A stretch of DNA of 64,000 nt from DAOTXS01 sp034435055 (GTDB taxonomy: Bacteria > Chloroflexota > Anaerolineae > UBA4142), in the NCBI GenBank assembly GCA_034435055.1, contig DAOTXS010000043.1, forward strand, positions 1 through 64,000. Direction: 5' to 3'. The notes under the pieces are model-generated. The model had not been told where the DNA came from. It worked only from the letters and a program-made list of their open reading frames with translations, and did not search any database. Positions within the stretch are counted from its first letter, which is position 1. Each line of letters begins with the position of its first letter. The position numbers and the translations under genes were made by a program. Positions 16,577 to 24,378 of this stretch are shown here, in pieces.

Positions 16577-17980
16577 TCAATCCTTGCCGCACGGCACAAT
16601 CAATCGCACAGTCGTGCCGCGTCCTACGGTCGAAGCGATTTCCAATTTGCCGCCGATGAGGTGCGCGCGTTCCTGCATATTGCGAATGCCTTGATGCTCG
16701 CCATTTTTATTGCGATGTGCGTCCAGTGCAAAGCCGCTGCCGTTGTCCGTAATCGCGAGTTCCAGTTCGGTGGGACGATAAATCACCTTGACCTCAACGC
16801 GCGACGCGCGCGCGTGTTTGCGTGCGTTGATCAACGCCTCGCGCGCGATGGCGAGCATTTCACTACACTGGGTTCCGTCCAATCCATCGCGCGGCTCGCC
16901 GTCGATTTTCAATTCCGTGTTGATCAACGTTTGGAGCCGAAACAAGCGCACCAAATCCGCCAAACGACTTGGCCAATCCATCGGTTTTACTTCGCTCCGC
17001 AGATTGACGATGTATGCGCGAATGTCACGAATCGTACGATTGAGCACATCGATCGCGCCGGCAATTTTTTGTTTCGCGCGTGGCGCATCTTCGTCGATGG
17101 TCAACGCTGCATCTTCCAGCGTCAACCCGGCGCCGTACAACGATTGAATGATGCCGTCGTGCAATTCGCGTCCAATGCGTTCGCGGTCGCTGGCGACGGC
17201 GCGCGCTTGCAACGCATCTTCCAACCGGCGCTCGGCTTCCACATCGAAAATTTCCAAGCCGCGAATGATGAGGTACGCAATCAGGATGCCACACCCCGCG
17301 CGAAAAATCGCCGCCGGCACGCCAATCGTCGTGAGAAGCAAATCGTAATTGAGAAATACGGCGGGGAAAAAATTACTGCGCGGCGCAACGGAAGCCGCAA
17401 GCGCGTACGCGGCAAAGACAATCGCCGCGCCGCGAAGGTAACGCGCGATGTGCGGCAGTTCCATTTGAATCACCGCGCGCGCTTGTTGCCACAAGCCGAT
17501 TGCCGCAACCATCGCGCCCGGCACGCCAAGCAAATAACGCGCGAACGCATCGGCCATGTTGCGAAATTCGACGAAGGTCGAGTCGCCGCTGGTTTGCAGA
17601 ATGATGATTGCCGCAAACCAAATTGCCAGTAACACGGTCGGCGCAAAACGCAATCGCGGTGAATGCGATTCTAATACGATCAATTCGACGCCGAATTGGA
17701 ACAAGGCAAAAAATGAAATTGCTTCCAACGCGAGTTGGAGCAAGCGCAACAGATTGACCGCATCAGTAGACAAGTACGTTTCTTGAATGGGAATAAAAAC
17801 CGCCGCCCATTCGTAAATGCCGTGCACGAGTCCAAACGCCGCGAGCCACCACAAATGTTTTGCCAAAGCGATTTGGCTGTGCTTGCGCGATTGCAACGCC
17901 ACAGCGAGTCCAAGCACAAAGAATGCCTGTCCGTAGACAAAGAAAACAATCGTGCGGTTGGTTTGAAAGAAGTCGACCAT
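16577..17980 (-). CDS. membrane sensor histidine kinase, NarL-type (HisKA_3)
   Basis: 467 residues from the ATG at 17980. Residues 1-250 carry about seven hydrophobic segments with no large extracellular loop, suggesting sensing within the membrane or of a small molecule. The dimerisation/phosphoacceptor helix is DRERIGRELHDGIIQSLYG (His ~273), followed by HATPase motifs: ALINARKHA (N-box), DNGSGF (G1) and GIRNMQERAHLIGG (G2). It pairs with the response regulator 3 bases downstream. An alternative ATG at 18004 would add MGLGLENP; neither start has a strong ribosome site. The signal sensed is unknown. Confidence 0.92.
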   Translation of the reverse strand: MVDFFQTNRTIVFFVYGQAFFVLGLAVALQSRKHSQIALAKHLWWLAAFGLVHGIYEWAAVFIPIQETYLSTDAVNLLRLLQLALEAISFFALFQFGVELIVLESHSPRLRFAPTVLLAIWFAAIIILQTSGDSTFVEFRNMADAFARYLLGVPGAMVAAIGLWQQARAVIQMELPHIARYLRGAAIVFAAYALAASVAPRSNFFPAVFLNYDLLLTTIGVPAAIFRAGCGILIAYLIIRGLEIFDVEAERRLEDALQARAVASDRERIGRELHDGIIQSLYGAGLTLEDAALTIDEDAPRAKQKIAGAIDVLNRTIRDIRAYIVNLRSEVKPMDWPSRLADLVRLFRLQTLINTELKIDGEPRDGLDGTQCSEMLAIAREALINARKHARASRVEVKVIYRPTELELAITDNGSGFALDAHRNKNGEHQGIRNMQERAHLIGGKLEIASTVGRGTTVRLIVPCGKD

Positions 17981-18068
17981 TGGATTTTCTAGACCCAGCC
18001 CCATTTTAACGCACGAAGCGAAATCAAGCAAACGTGCGTGTGGCGCGGGACAAAGCGGCAAGCGAATC

Positions 18069-18111
18069 GGGACAAATGTCTCTGCCCGGCGCGCGACGAT
18101 TAGAATATACT
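18069..18111 (+). promoter_or_regulatory. putative response-regulator box and promoter for the octaheme cytochrome gene
   Basis: GGGACAAATGTCTC (18069-18082) is a near-palindrome resembling the DosR/DevR-type box GGGACTWWAGTCCC; a half-site CGGGACAAA recurs exactly 22 bases upstream (18046-18054 versus 18068-18076). TATACT (18106-18111) is placed so that the box centre would be about -42, the usual position for NarL-family activation without a good -35 box. The sequences are directly visible; the regulatory link is inferred. The transcript would have a ~220-base leader. Confidence 0.35.
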
Positions 18112-18338
18112 CATAAAAACTTGATGCTGAAGAAGGCATTCGGTTGGCAGGCGTTTCGAGGAAGGCGCGCCGATGACGCGCATTTCGCTCGCGGCGTTTT
18201 TTTATTTTGCGCGCGACGCCGACTAGCGATTCTGACGAGGGAATCGTGATGGAGTGTAGCGCCGTGAAAGGAGGTTGCTACTTTTTTCCGATCGATTGTC
18301 AATCTCTTATCGCCCGACAAATACTCAAGGAGAATCTT
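18112..18338 (+). other. leader region of the cytochrome gene
   Basis: No gene is seen. A weak hairpin GTAGC (about 18256) / GCTAC followed by TTTTTT (to about 18289) resembles an intrinsic terminator and could attenuate a transcript started near 18118. The ribosome site CAAGGAG sits just before the start at 18339. Confidence 0.4.
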
Positions 18339-19595
18339 ATGCACAAGCAAATCCTCGTCCTCGCAATATGCGTTCTGGTGCTATCGCTGTTGATCGGTTG
18401 CGCCGGCGCGCAAGGCGCAGTTGGTCCGGCGGGTCCCGCCGGTCCGCAAGGGCCTGCCGGCCCGCAAGGTCCTGCGGGGCCTGCCGGTCCCGCCGGCAAA
18501 GATGGCGCGCCCGGTAAAGATGCGCCCGCTGCCGCCGCAGCGTATATTGGTGCGGACAAGTGTACTGCGTGTCACAAAGAAATTGCTGATAACTTTGCCA
18601 AGAGTGGTCACGCGTACAAACTGAACAAAGTTGTCGATGGCAAACCGCCGACGATGCCGTTCACCAAAATCGAAAAATTACCGGAAGGATATACCTGGAG
18701 CGACATTTCGTACGTCATCGGCGGGTATGCGTGGAAATATCGCTTGATGGACAAGCGCGGCTTTATCATCACCGATAAACCCGGCGCGACGATCAGCGAT
18801 ACGAATTATTTGAATCAATGGAACTTTGCCAATCCCGCCGCCGGCAAAGACGCGGCGTGGAGCAAGTACAACTCCGGGGCGAAGGAACTCAAGTACAATT
18901 GCGGTCCTTGTCATATGACCGGGTACAAGCCGACCGGCAGTCAGAATAATTTGCCGGGCATTGTCGGCATGTGGGCGGAAGATGGGATCAAGTGCGAAGA
19001 GTGTCACGGACCCGGCAGTTTGCACGCCGCCAACCCGTACGGTGCAGAACTCAAAGTTGTGCGCGATGCGGAGCTGTGCGGCAAGTGCCATCGCCGCGGC
19101 GACATTACCAAGATCGAAGCCAAAGCCGGCCCCTTTATTGATCACCACGAACAGTACGAAGAGTTGTACCAGAGCAAGCACCTCTCGCTCAAATGCGTGG
19201 ATTGCCACGACCCGCATATGGGCGTTGTGCAACTGCGCCAAGCAAACAAACAAACGACGCGTACCACCTGCGACACCTGCCACTTTAAGGAAGCGCGCAA
19301 TCAAGCGTCGCCAGCGCATGTGGCGGTCAAAGTGGCTTGCGTCGATTGCCATATGCCACGGATGATCGCCTCCAGCGCCTCGGTGGATGCGACCAAGTTT
19401 GCCGGGGATATTCGCGTGCACATCTTTGCGATTGATCCGGATGCAACTGCGCAATTCACCGCCGATGGCAAGTTTACTGTCTCCCAAATCGCGCTCGACT
19501 GGGCGTGCAAGTCTTGTCACGGTGCAGGCAAAGCATCACCCAAGACCGATGCGGAACTGAAAGCGCGCGCCAAAGGTTATCACGCCCCCAAGTAA
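18339..19595 (+). CDS. octaheme c-type cytochrome lipoprotein with collagen-like tether
   Basis: 418 residues. Lipoprotein signal (LLIGCAG, lipidated Cys about residue 22), then ~11 Gly-X-Y triplets (GPAGPAGPQG..., 27-60) and an Ala-rich linker. The rest contains eight CxxCH heme sites: CTACH, CGPCH, CEECH, CGKCH, CVDCH, CDTCH, CVDCH and CKSCH, in a cytochrome c554/hydroxylamine-oxidoreductase-like arrangement. It should be a surface-tethered multiheme electron carrier or reductase. No partner quinol oxidase is adjacent; the divergent two-component system may control it. A nitrite-, tetrathionate- or metal-reducing role cannot be distinguished here. Confidence 0.92.
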   Translation: MHKQILVLAICVLVLSLLIGCAGAQGAVGPAGPAGPQGPAGPQGPAGPAGPAGKDGAPGKDAPAAAAAYIGADKCTACHKEIADNFAKSGHAYKLNKVVDGKPPTMPFTKIEKLPEGYTWSDISYVIGGYAWKYRLMDKRGFIITDKPGATISDTNYLNQWNFANPAAGKDAAWSKYNSGAKELKYNCGPCHMTGYKPTGSQNNLPGIVGMWAEDGIKCEECHGPGSLHAANPYGAELKVVRDAELCGKCHRRGDITKIEAKAGPFIDHHEQYEELYQSKHLSLKCVDCHDPHMGVVQLRQANKQTTRTTCDTCHFKEARNQASPAHVAVKVACVDCHMPRMIASSASVDATKFAGDIRVHIFAIDPDATAQFTADGKFTVSQIALDWACKSCHGAGKASPKTDAELKARAKGYHAPK

Positions 19596-19613
19596 ATTTC
19601 CTCACTGAGCATA

Positions 19614-19656
19614 GCCACCGGGTCGGATGGGTCACCGACCCGGTGGTGTTTTTTGT
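19614..19656 (+). terminator. intrinsic terminator after the cytochrome gene
   Basis: 12-bp stem CCACCGGGTCGG / CCGACCCGGTGG with an 8-base loop, followed by TGTTTTTT. Confidence 0.92.
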
Positions 19657-19661
19657 CCCTA

Positions 19662-19689
19662 TTGCATCCGGAACGAGATATGCTATAAT
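19662..19689 (+). promoter_or_regulatory. promoter of the first TolB-like gene
   Basis: TTGCAT (19662-19667), 16-base spacer, TATAAT (19684-19689). The start codon is at 19732 with AAGGAGG between. Confidence 0.75.
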
Positions 19690-19731
19690 CTTAGCGAGCA
19701 AGTTGCAGATAAACTCACACAAGGAGGAAAT

Positions 19732-20925
19732 ATGTCGGAAACAACTCCCGCGCCTCAACCCAATCGCACCCCGTGGATCATTGCTGGGGTTTTGGGTTGC
19801 TTGGTGCTGTGTTTGCTTGTCGCGGTCGTGGGCGGCGGCATTTATTTCTTGACACAACCGCGTACGACTACCAGTATGCCAACAAGTGCGCCGGTCGTTG
19901 TGCAACCCTCGTCGGCGTCCTCGGCGTCTTCCGCGCCATCATCGGTGAAACCGCCGGTCGTCTCATCGTCATCGGTCTCGTCCGTGTCATCGTCCGCGCC
20001 ACCGCCGGTTGTTTCATCGTCGGCAGCGTCGACAGTTCAACCGCCAGCGACTTCTTCCGCCGCATCGTCCGCGCTACCGCCAATTGTTTCATCGTCGGCG
20101 TCCAGCGCGGCATCCAAACCCATTGCCGGACCCACGGGCAAAATTGCGTTCAGCAAAAATTTGGGCGACCGCCCGGAAGACAAGGAAGTTTGGATCGCCA
20201 ACGCCGATGGCACGAACGCGAAAAAGATTCTCGACCGCGCCTCGCATCCGATTCTTTCGCCGGATGGCACCAAGATTGTGTACTATCGCTGGACGGACGG
20301 CTTGTTCATTGCTAACGTCGATGGCTCGGATGTCAAGAAACTGGTGGGCGACACATTTACCGGCGGCAATTACGGCTCCGGCGATTGGTCGAATGACGGT
20401 CGCTTTATCATCTTCAATTCGCAACCGGGCGGCAAAGGCAACATCATTATCGATCGTGTGAATCTCGACGGCACGAATCGCGTAACTGTTGTGGTGGGCG
20501 AAGCTCCCTCTTACTCACCCGACGATACGCAAATCGCGTTTCACACCTGCCGCGGACCGTGCGGCATCTACAAATCGAGCGCGAATCCCGGCAGTGAAGC
20601 CGTGCCGGTGATCACCGACGACGGCGGTTTGGCGAATTGGTCGCCGGATGGGCGGCGTATCCTGTACCAAAAAGAAGTCGATGGACAAAAGCAATTGTTC
20701 GTAATCAATGTCGATGGTTCGGGTAAAAAGCAATTGACCTCTGGCGCGTTTATGCACGTCGACGGCGCGTGGTCAACGGATGGAAATTTCATCTTTTATC
20801 GTTCGCCGGAAGGCGGGACGTGGGCAATCTGGGTGATGACCGCCGATGGCGCAAACCCGCGCAAATTGATCGATAATGTGGTGCCGGTCAATTGGCCCTA
20901 CGAACGTCTGGCGGTTTCCAAATAA
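19732..20925 (+). CDS. membrane-anchored TolB/PD40 beta-propeller protein
   Basis: 397 residues. A membrane anchor at ~15-40 (WIIAGVLGCLVLCLLVAVVG) is followed by a ~100-residue Ser/Pro/Ala tether (SSASSAPSSV, PPVVSSSAAS repeats). From ~145, WD40-like PD40 repeats: WIANADGTNAKKI, LSPDGTKIVYYRW, LFIANVDGSDVKKL, YSPDDTQIAFH, WSPDGRRILYQ, WSTDGNFIFY. It forms an extracellular propeller of about six blades, probably for protein binding. ATG at 19732 follows AAGGAGGAAAT. A diverged paralogue is the next gene. Specific function unknown. Confidence 0.88.
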   Translation: MSETTPAPQPNRTPWIIAGVLGCLVLCLLVAVVGGGIYFLTQPRTTTSMPTSAPVVVQPSSASSASSAPSSVKPPVVSSSSVSSVSSSAPPPVVSSSAASTVQPPATSSAASSALPPIVSSSASSAASKPIAGPTGKIAFSKNLGDRPEDKEVWIANADGTNAKKILDRASHPILSPDGTKIVYYRWTDGLFIANVDGSDVKKLVGDTFTGGNYGSGDWSNDGRFIIFNSQPGGKGNIIIDRVNLDGTNRVTVVVGEAPSYSPDDTQIAFHTCRGPCGIYKSSANPGSEAVPVITDDGGLANWSPDGRRILYQKEVDGQKQLFVINVDGSGKKQLTSGAFMHVDGAWSTDGNFIFYRSPEGGTWAIWVMTADGANPRKLIDNVVPVNWPYERLAVSK

Positions 20926-20942
20926 TTGTTCATCCGGTCGAA

Positions 20943-20974
20943 TCGCTCTCGCGCAACTCAAGGCGCGAGAGCGA
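20943..20974. repeat. 12-bp intergenic hairpin without T-tract
   Basis: TCGCTCTCGCGC (20943-20954) and GCGCGAGAGCGA (20963-20974) pair perfectly around an 8-base loop. It lies between the two TolB-like genes and could be a factor-assisted terminator or RNA-stabilising stem. Confidence 0.7.
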
Positions 20975-21037
20975 AACGTAATCGGGTAACTTTAACCAAA
21001 CTGCACGACGTTAGCACGTCTCGACTGGGAGGCAAAA

Positions 21038-22147
21038 ATGCAACTGAGATTTTGGACTTTGATGCTTTGCGCGTTTCTGAGTACAAGTCTAATGGCTTGT
21101 GGAAGCGCCACGCCGACACCGGCGTTAACTCCGGCGTCTATCATCACCGCACAGCCGACCGTGCCTCAAGCAACGATGTCTTCCGCTTCGTCCGTGGCAA
21201 CGGCATCTCCCGTCCCTCCCACAGCCACGCCCGGCTCCAGCGCACAACCCTCCGTAACTCCCACCAAATTTGCGATTGCAGTTCCCCAAGCTACTTTAAC
21301 TTCCGGGGTATCATCCGCGCGTCCCGCGGCAACCGGGCGAATGGTGTACAGCGTCGTCACCGGGCGCGAGCCAAAATTTCAATCAGTTTGGATTGCCAAC
21401 GCGAATGGCTCAAACGCGCGCCCAATTATCACGCACGGTTTGTGGCCCATCCTTTCACCCGACGGAACAAAAATTGCATTCTTCGGCAGGTTCGAAGGCA
21501 AGTCGGAGGGGTTGTACATCGCCAACGTCGATGGCAGTAACCCGGTGTTGATTGTCATCGATCCCGGCGTTTGCTGTATCGATTGGTCGCACAACGGCGA
21601 ATGGATCGTTTACACCGTTTCGCCCAGAGCCAATCAACCCGGCGGACCAATTTCGATGATCAAGATCGACGGGGTGTACAAGACGATTGTCCCGCTCGGC
21701 GTCGTAGGCAACGGTCCCACTTTTTCGCCGGACGATAAGCAAATTGTTTACGCCGGTTGTTTGCCCAACACGAGCAATTGCGGTTTGATTATCGTGCCGG
21801 CGAGCGGCGGCACGCCGCGTCTCATCACGACCGATAACGGCGGCAACGCCGATTGGGAAGCGCGCGGCATTGTTTATCAAGCCGCCGATAGCGCGAGTCA
21901 TCTTCAGATTTATTCGGTCAATCCCGACGGCTCCGGCAAAAGGCAATTGACCAACGGCAAAGGCAACGATGGTCAACCCGCGTGGTCGCGTGACGGGGGA
22001 ACGATTTTTTGGCGCAGTGATCAGAACGGCACCGCGTGGGCGATCTACGCGATGAGCTTCGATGGCTCGAATCAACGCAAACTCATCGACGGCGTCCCGC
22101 CGCATCCGGATTTGTGGGGCTGGGAATCAATCGGCACGGGACCGTAA
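21038..22147 (+). CDS. lipoprotein TolB/PD40 beta-propeller protein
   Basis: 369 residues. Lipoprotein signal (FLSTSLMACG, Cys21), a Thr/Pro/Ala/Ser spacer to ~100, then the same PD40 repeats as its neighbour: WIANANGSNARPI, LSPDGTKIAFFG, LYIANVDGSNPVLI, WSHNGEWIVYT, FSPDDKQIVYAG, WSRDGGTIFWRS. The two proteins differ in anchoring (lipid here, membrane helix there) but share the blade consensus, so a tandem duplication with anchor exchange is likely. ATG at 21038 follows GGGAGGCAAAA. Role unknown; possibly a cell-surface binding partner. Confidence 0.88.
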   Translation: MQLRFWTLMLCAFLSTSLMACGSATPTPALTPASIITAQPTVPQATMSSASSVATASPVPPTATPGSSAQPSVTPTKFAIAVPQATLTSGVSSARPAATGRMVYSVVTGREPKFQSVWIANANGSNARPIITHGLWPILSPDGTKIAFFGRFEGKSEGLYIANVDGSNPVLIVIDPGVCCIDWSHNGEWIVYTVSPRANQPGGPISMIKIDGVYKTIVPLGVVGNGPTFSPDDKQIVYAGCLPNTSNCGLIIVPASGGTPRLITTDNGGNADWEARGIVYQAADSASHLQIYSVNPDGSGKRQLTNGKGNDGQPAWSRDGGTIFWRSDQNGTAWAIYAMSFDGSNQRKLIDGVPPHPDLWGWESIGTGP

Positions 22148-22152
22148 AAATT

Positions 22153-22190
22153 CGTCGAGGTGTTCAATTGAACGCCTCGACTTTTTTGTT
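22153..22190 (+). terminator. intrinsic terminator after the second TolB-like gene
   Basis: GTCGAGGTGTTC / GAACGCCTCGAC stem with AATT loop and TTTTTT tail; one T-G wobble in the middle. Confidence 0.88.
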
Positions 22191-22197
22191 GTATAAT
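22168..22197 (+). promoter_or_regulatory. promoter of the M20 peptidase gene
   Basis: TTGAAC (22168-22173), 18-base spacer, TATAAT (22192-22197). Its -35 box overlaps the preceding terminator stem, a compact arrangement. Confidence 0.65.
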
Positions 22198-22235
22198 GGG
22201 AACAGCAATCTTTATACTTTCTTCAAGGAGTCAAT

Positions 22236-23609
22236 ATGCCAGAATCAACCCAAGCACTGGAGTACGCGCGCAACAATCGTGAACGCAACCTCGCCGAGTT
22301 CAAAGAGTTGCTCGCAATCCCCAGCATCTCGACGCTGTCGCAACACAAGCCGGATATGCAACGCGCGGCGGAATGGCTATCGCAACAACTCGTCGGTATG
22401 AATTTCAAGCACGTCGAAATTCTGCCGACCGCCGGCCATCCGGTCGTTTACGGTGAATCACTCAACGCGCCGGGCAAACCAACGATCTTGATCTACGGAC
22501 ATTACGATGTTCAGCCCGTCGATCCGGTGAACGAATGGATTTCGCCGCCGTTCGAACCCACCGTGCGCGGCGATAACATTTACGCGCGCGGCGCATCGGA
22601 TATGAAAGGACAGGTGCATGCATTCTTAAAAGCACTCGAAGCGTTGGTGAAAAACGAGGGCTTGCCTATCAACATCAAAGTGTTGATCGAAGGTGAAGAG
22701 GAAATTGGCTCACCCAGTCTCGGCGTGTTCATCAAGCAACACAAAGAAAAATTAAAGTGCGATGTCTCGCTCAACGCCGATTCCGGCATCACGCGCCCGG
22801 ATTTGCCGTCGATTGTATATGGGTTGCGCGGACTCGCCTACTTTGAAGTCTGGGTGTACGGGCCGTCCCAGGATTTACATTCCGGTTCGTTCGGCGGCTC
22901 GGTGGCAAACCCGGCAACGGTCTTGTGCGAACTCATCGCCGGGATGCACGATCAAGACGGTCACATCACCTTGCCCGGGTTTTACGACAAGGTGCGGAAA
23001 TTATCGGACGAGGAACGCGCGGAACTTGCCCGCTTTCCATCGACGGATGAAGAATGGCGAAAGACCGCTGGCGTCCCGGCATTGTTCGGCGAAAAAGGAT
23101 TTACGACGCTGGAACGGCTCGGCGCGCGACCAACACTCGAAGTGAACGGCATTTTGTCCGGCTTTACTGGCGAAGGCGCGAAAACAGTTTTGCCGGCAAA
23201 AGCGATGGCGAAAATTTCGATGCGGCTCGTGCCGAATCAGGACGACGTGACGGTGGAAGAACAATTGAAAGAATATTTGCGCCGCCACGCGCCGCCAACC
23301 GTACGCTGGGAAGTCAAAAAATTCGTCAGCGGTCCCGCCGTGTTGATGAATCGCAACACGCCGTTTATGCAAGCCGTCATCACCGCGCTCGAAAAAACCT
23401 TCGGCGTCAAGCCGGTGTTCAAGTTGGAAGGTGGCAGTGTGCCGGTCGTCAGTATGATTCACGACATTCTCGGCGTCGATTCGTTGATGATGGGGTTTGG
23501 ATTGCCGGACGACAATTTGCATTCGCCCAACGAAAAGATGCACCTGCCGAATTATTATCGCGGTATCGAGGCGTACATTCGATTCTTTGAGACGATGGCG
23601 GAGGTATGA
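22236..23609 (+). CDS. M20 family dipeptidase
   Basis: 457 residues, normal for M20A/dipeptidase-type enzymes. Metal ligands: GHYDVQP (His-Asp), RGASDMKGQ (bridging Asp), catalytic Glu and ligand in EGEEEIGSPS, and the C-terminal His in DDNLHSPNEKMHLPNYYRG. A lid/dimerisation domain is inserted at ~200-320. Cytoplasmic zinc-dependent hydrolysis of dipeptides or similar N-acyl amino acids. ATG at 22236 follows CAAGGAG. Single-gene unit with its own promoter. Confidence 0.94.
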   Translation: MPESTQALEYARNNRERNLAEFKELLAIPSISTLSQHKPDMQRAAEWLSQQLVGMNFKHVEILPTAGHPVVYGESLNAPGKPTILIYGHYDVQPVDPVNEWISPPFEPTVRGDNIYARGASDMKGQVHAFLKALEALVKNEGLPINIKVLIEGEEEIGSPSLGVFIKQHKEKLKCDVSLNADSGITRPDLPSIVYGLRGLAYFEVWVYGPSQDLHSGSFGGSVANPATVLCELIAGMHDQDGHITLPGFYDKVRKLSDEERAELARFPSTDEEWRKTAGVPALFGEKGFTTLERLGARPTLEVNGILSGFTGEGAKTVLPAKAMAKISMRLVPNQDDVTVEEQLKEYLRRHAPPTVRWEVKKFVSGPAVLMNRNTPFMQAVITALEKTFGVKPVFKLEGGSVPVVSMIHDILGVDSLMMGFGLPDDNLHSPNEKMHLPNYYRGIEAYIRFFETMAEV

Positions 23610-23660
23610 CGCACTTGTAGATTTCGGTAGATTTTGTCCCCTCCAGCAACAAAAATTTCA

Positions 23661-23710
23661 CCAAGTCTTGGCAACCTTTTGACCTGAATAAGACTTGGCG
23701 CTTGTATACT
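23661..23710 (+). promoter_or_regulatory. putative promoter/operator of the heme-cluster regulator
   Basis: Palindrome CCAAGTCTTGG (23661-23671) precedes TTGACC (23679-23684) and TATACT (23705-23710). The spacer of 20 bases is long, as in promoters that MerR-type proteins remodel (19-20 bases). CTTGG recurs at 23694-23698. Sequences are visible; operator function is inferred. Confidence 0.4.
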
Positions 23711-23742
23711 CAAGCTGTCGTCATGACGGCAAAGTTAACCTG

Positions 23743-24360
23743 ATGGAGGGTTATTTGACATCGCGTTCGTCTGGCGACTGGCTGTCGATTCGACAAGCCA
23801 GTCGTTTGCTTGGCGTGCATATCGGCACGGTGCGTGAATGGGCTGACGCCGGACGCATCGCAAGTTATCGTACGCCGGGTGGACATCGTCGTTTTTCCAA
23901 AGCCGATTTGGAAAGATTCCTCGCGCAACAGCATAAAACCAACTCCACAGAACAAACTCTGGCGCGAATTCGCGAAGAGTTACGCACCCATCCCCATTCC
24001 GATTGGCTCAAATCTGCGCCCGCTCATTTCGATGAGCGCGAACGCGCGCGCCAACGCGAGTTTGGACGGCGGTTGCTCGCGTGCGTTGTCCACTATGTCG
24101 AAGAGCCGCAAGCCCGCGATTGCTTGCTTGATGAAGGTCGCCGCGTCGCGCACGATTACAGTCGCGTGTTGTTGGCAAGTGGTATCTCCGCCGGCAACGC
24201 CGCGCGCGCGACGATTCATTTTCGTCAAATGATTTTGAAAGCGGTGCTTGAAGTGCATCTAGGTTCGCGGGTGGGCGATGAAGAAGACGCGCGCTTGTTT
24301 CAACGGGTTAGCGCCTTCATTGATGAAATTTTGCTCGCGATTCTGGAAGCATATCCCTAA
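23743..24360 (+). CDS. MerR/excisionase-type helix-turn-helix regulator, first gene of the heme cluster
   Basis: 205 residues. Winged HTH at ~10-62 (LSIRQASRLLGVHIGTVREWADAGRI, YRTPGGHRRFSKADLERFL), the MerR-like DNA-binding type. The C-terminal ~130 residues are all-helical (RQREFGRRLLACVVHYVE, CLLDEGRRVAHDYSRVLLASG), resembling RsbRD-type N-terminal helical sensor domains. It heads a tight array of heme-synthesis genes (18 bases to the next) and may sense heme, a porphyrin or redox state; this is inference from position. ATG at 23743 was chosen; TTG at 23755, 4 bases after GGAGGG, is an alternative. Confidence 0.8.
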   Translation: MEGYLTSRSSGDWLSIRQASRLLGVHIGTVREWADAGRIASYRTPGGHRRFSKADLERFLAQQHKTNSTEQTLARIREELRTHPHSDWLKSAPAHFDERERARQREFGRRLLACVVHYVEEPQARDCLLDEGRRVAHDYSRVLLASGISAGNAARATIHFRQMILKAVLEVHLGSRVGDEEDARLFQRVSAFIDEILLAILEAYP

Positions 24361-24378
24361 GTCGCTTGGAGATCCGAG

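Noticed and set aside
23695..23742. TTG start for the MerR-type regulator
   Set aside because: It lies upstream of the apparent -10 box at 23705-23710, so it would not be transcribed from that promoter.
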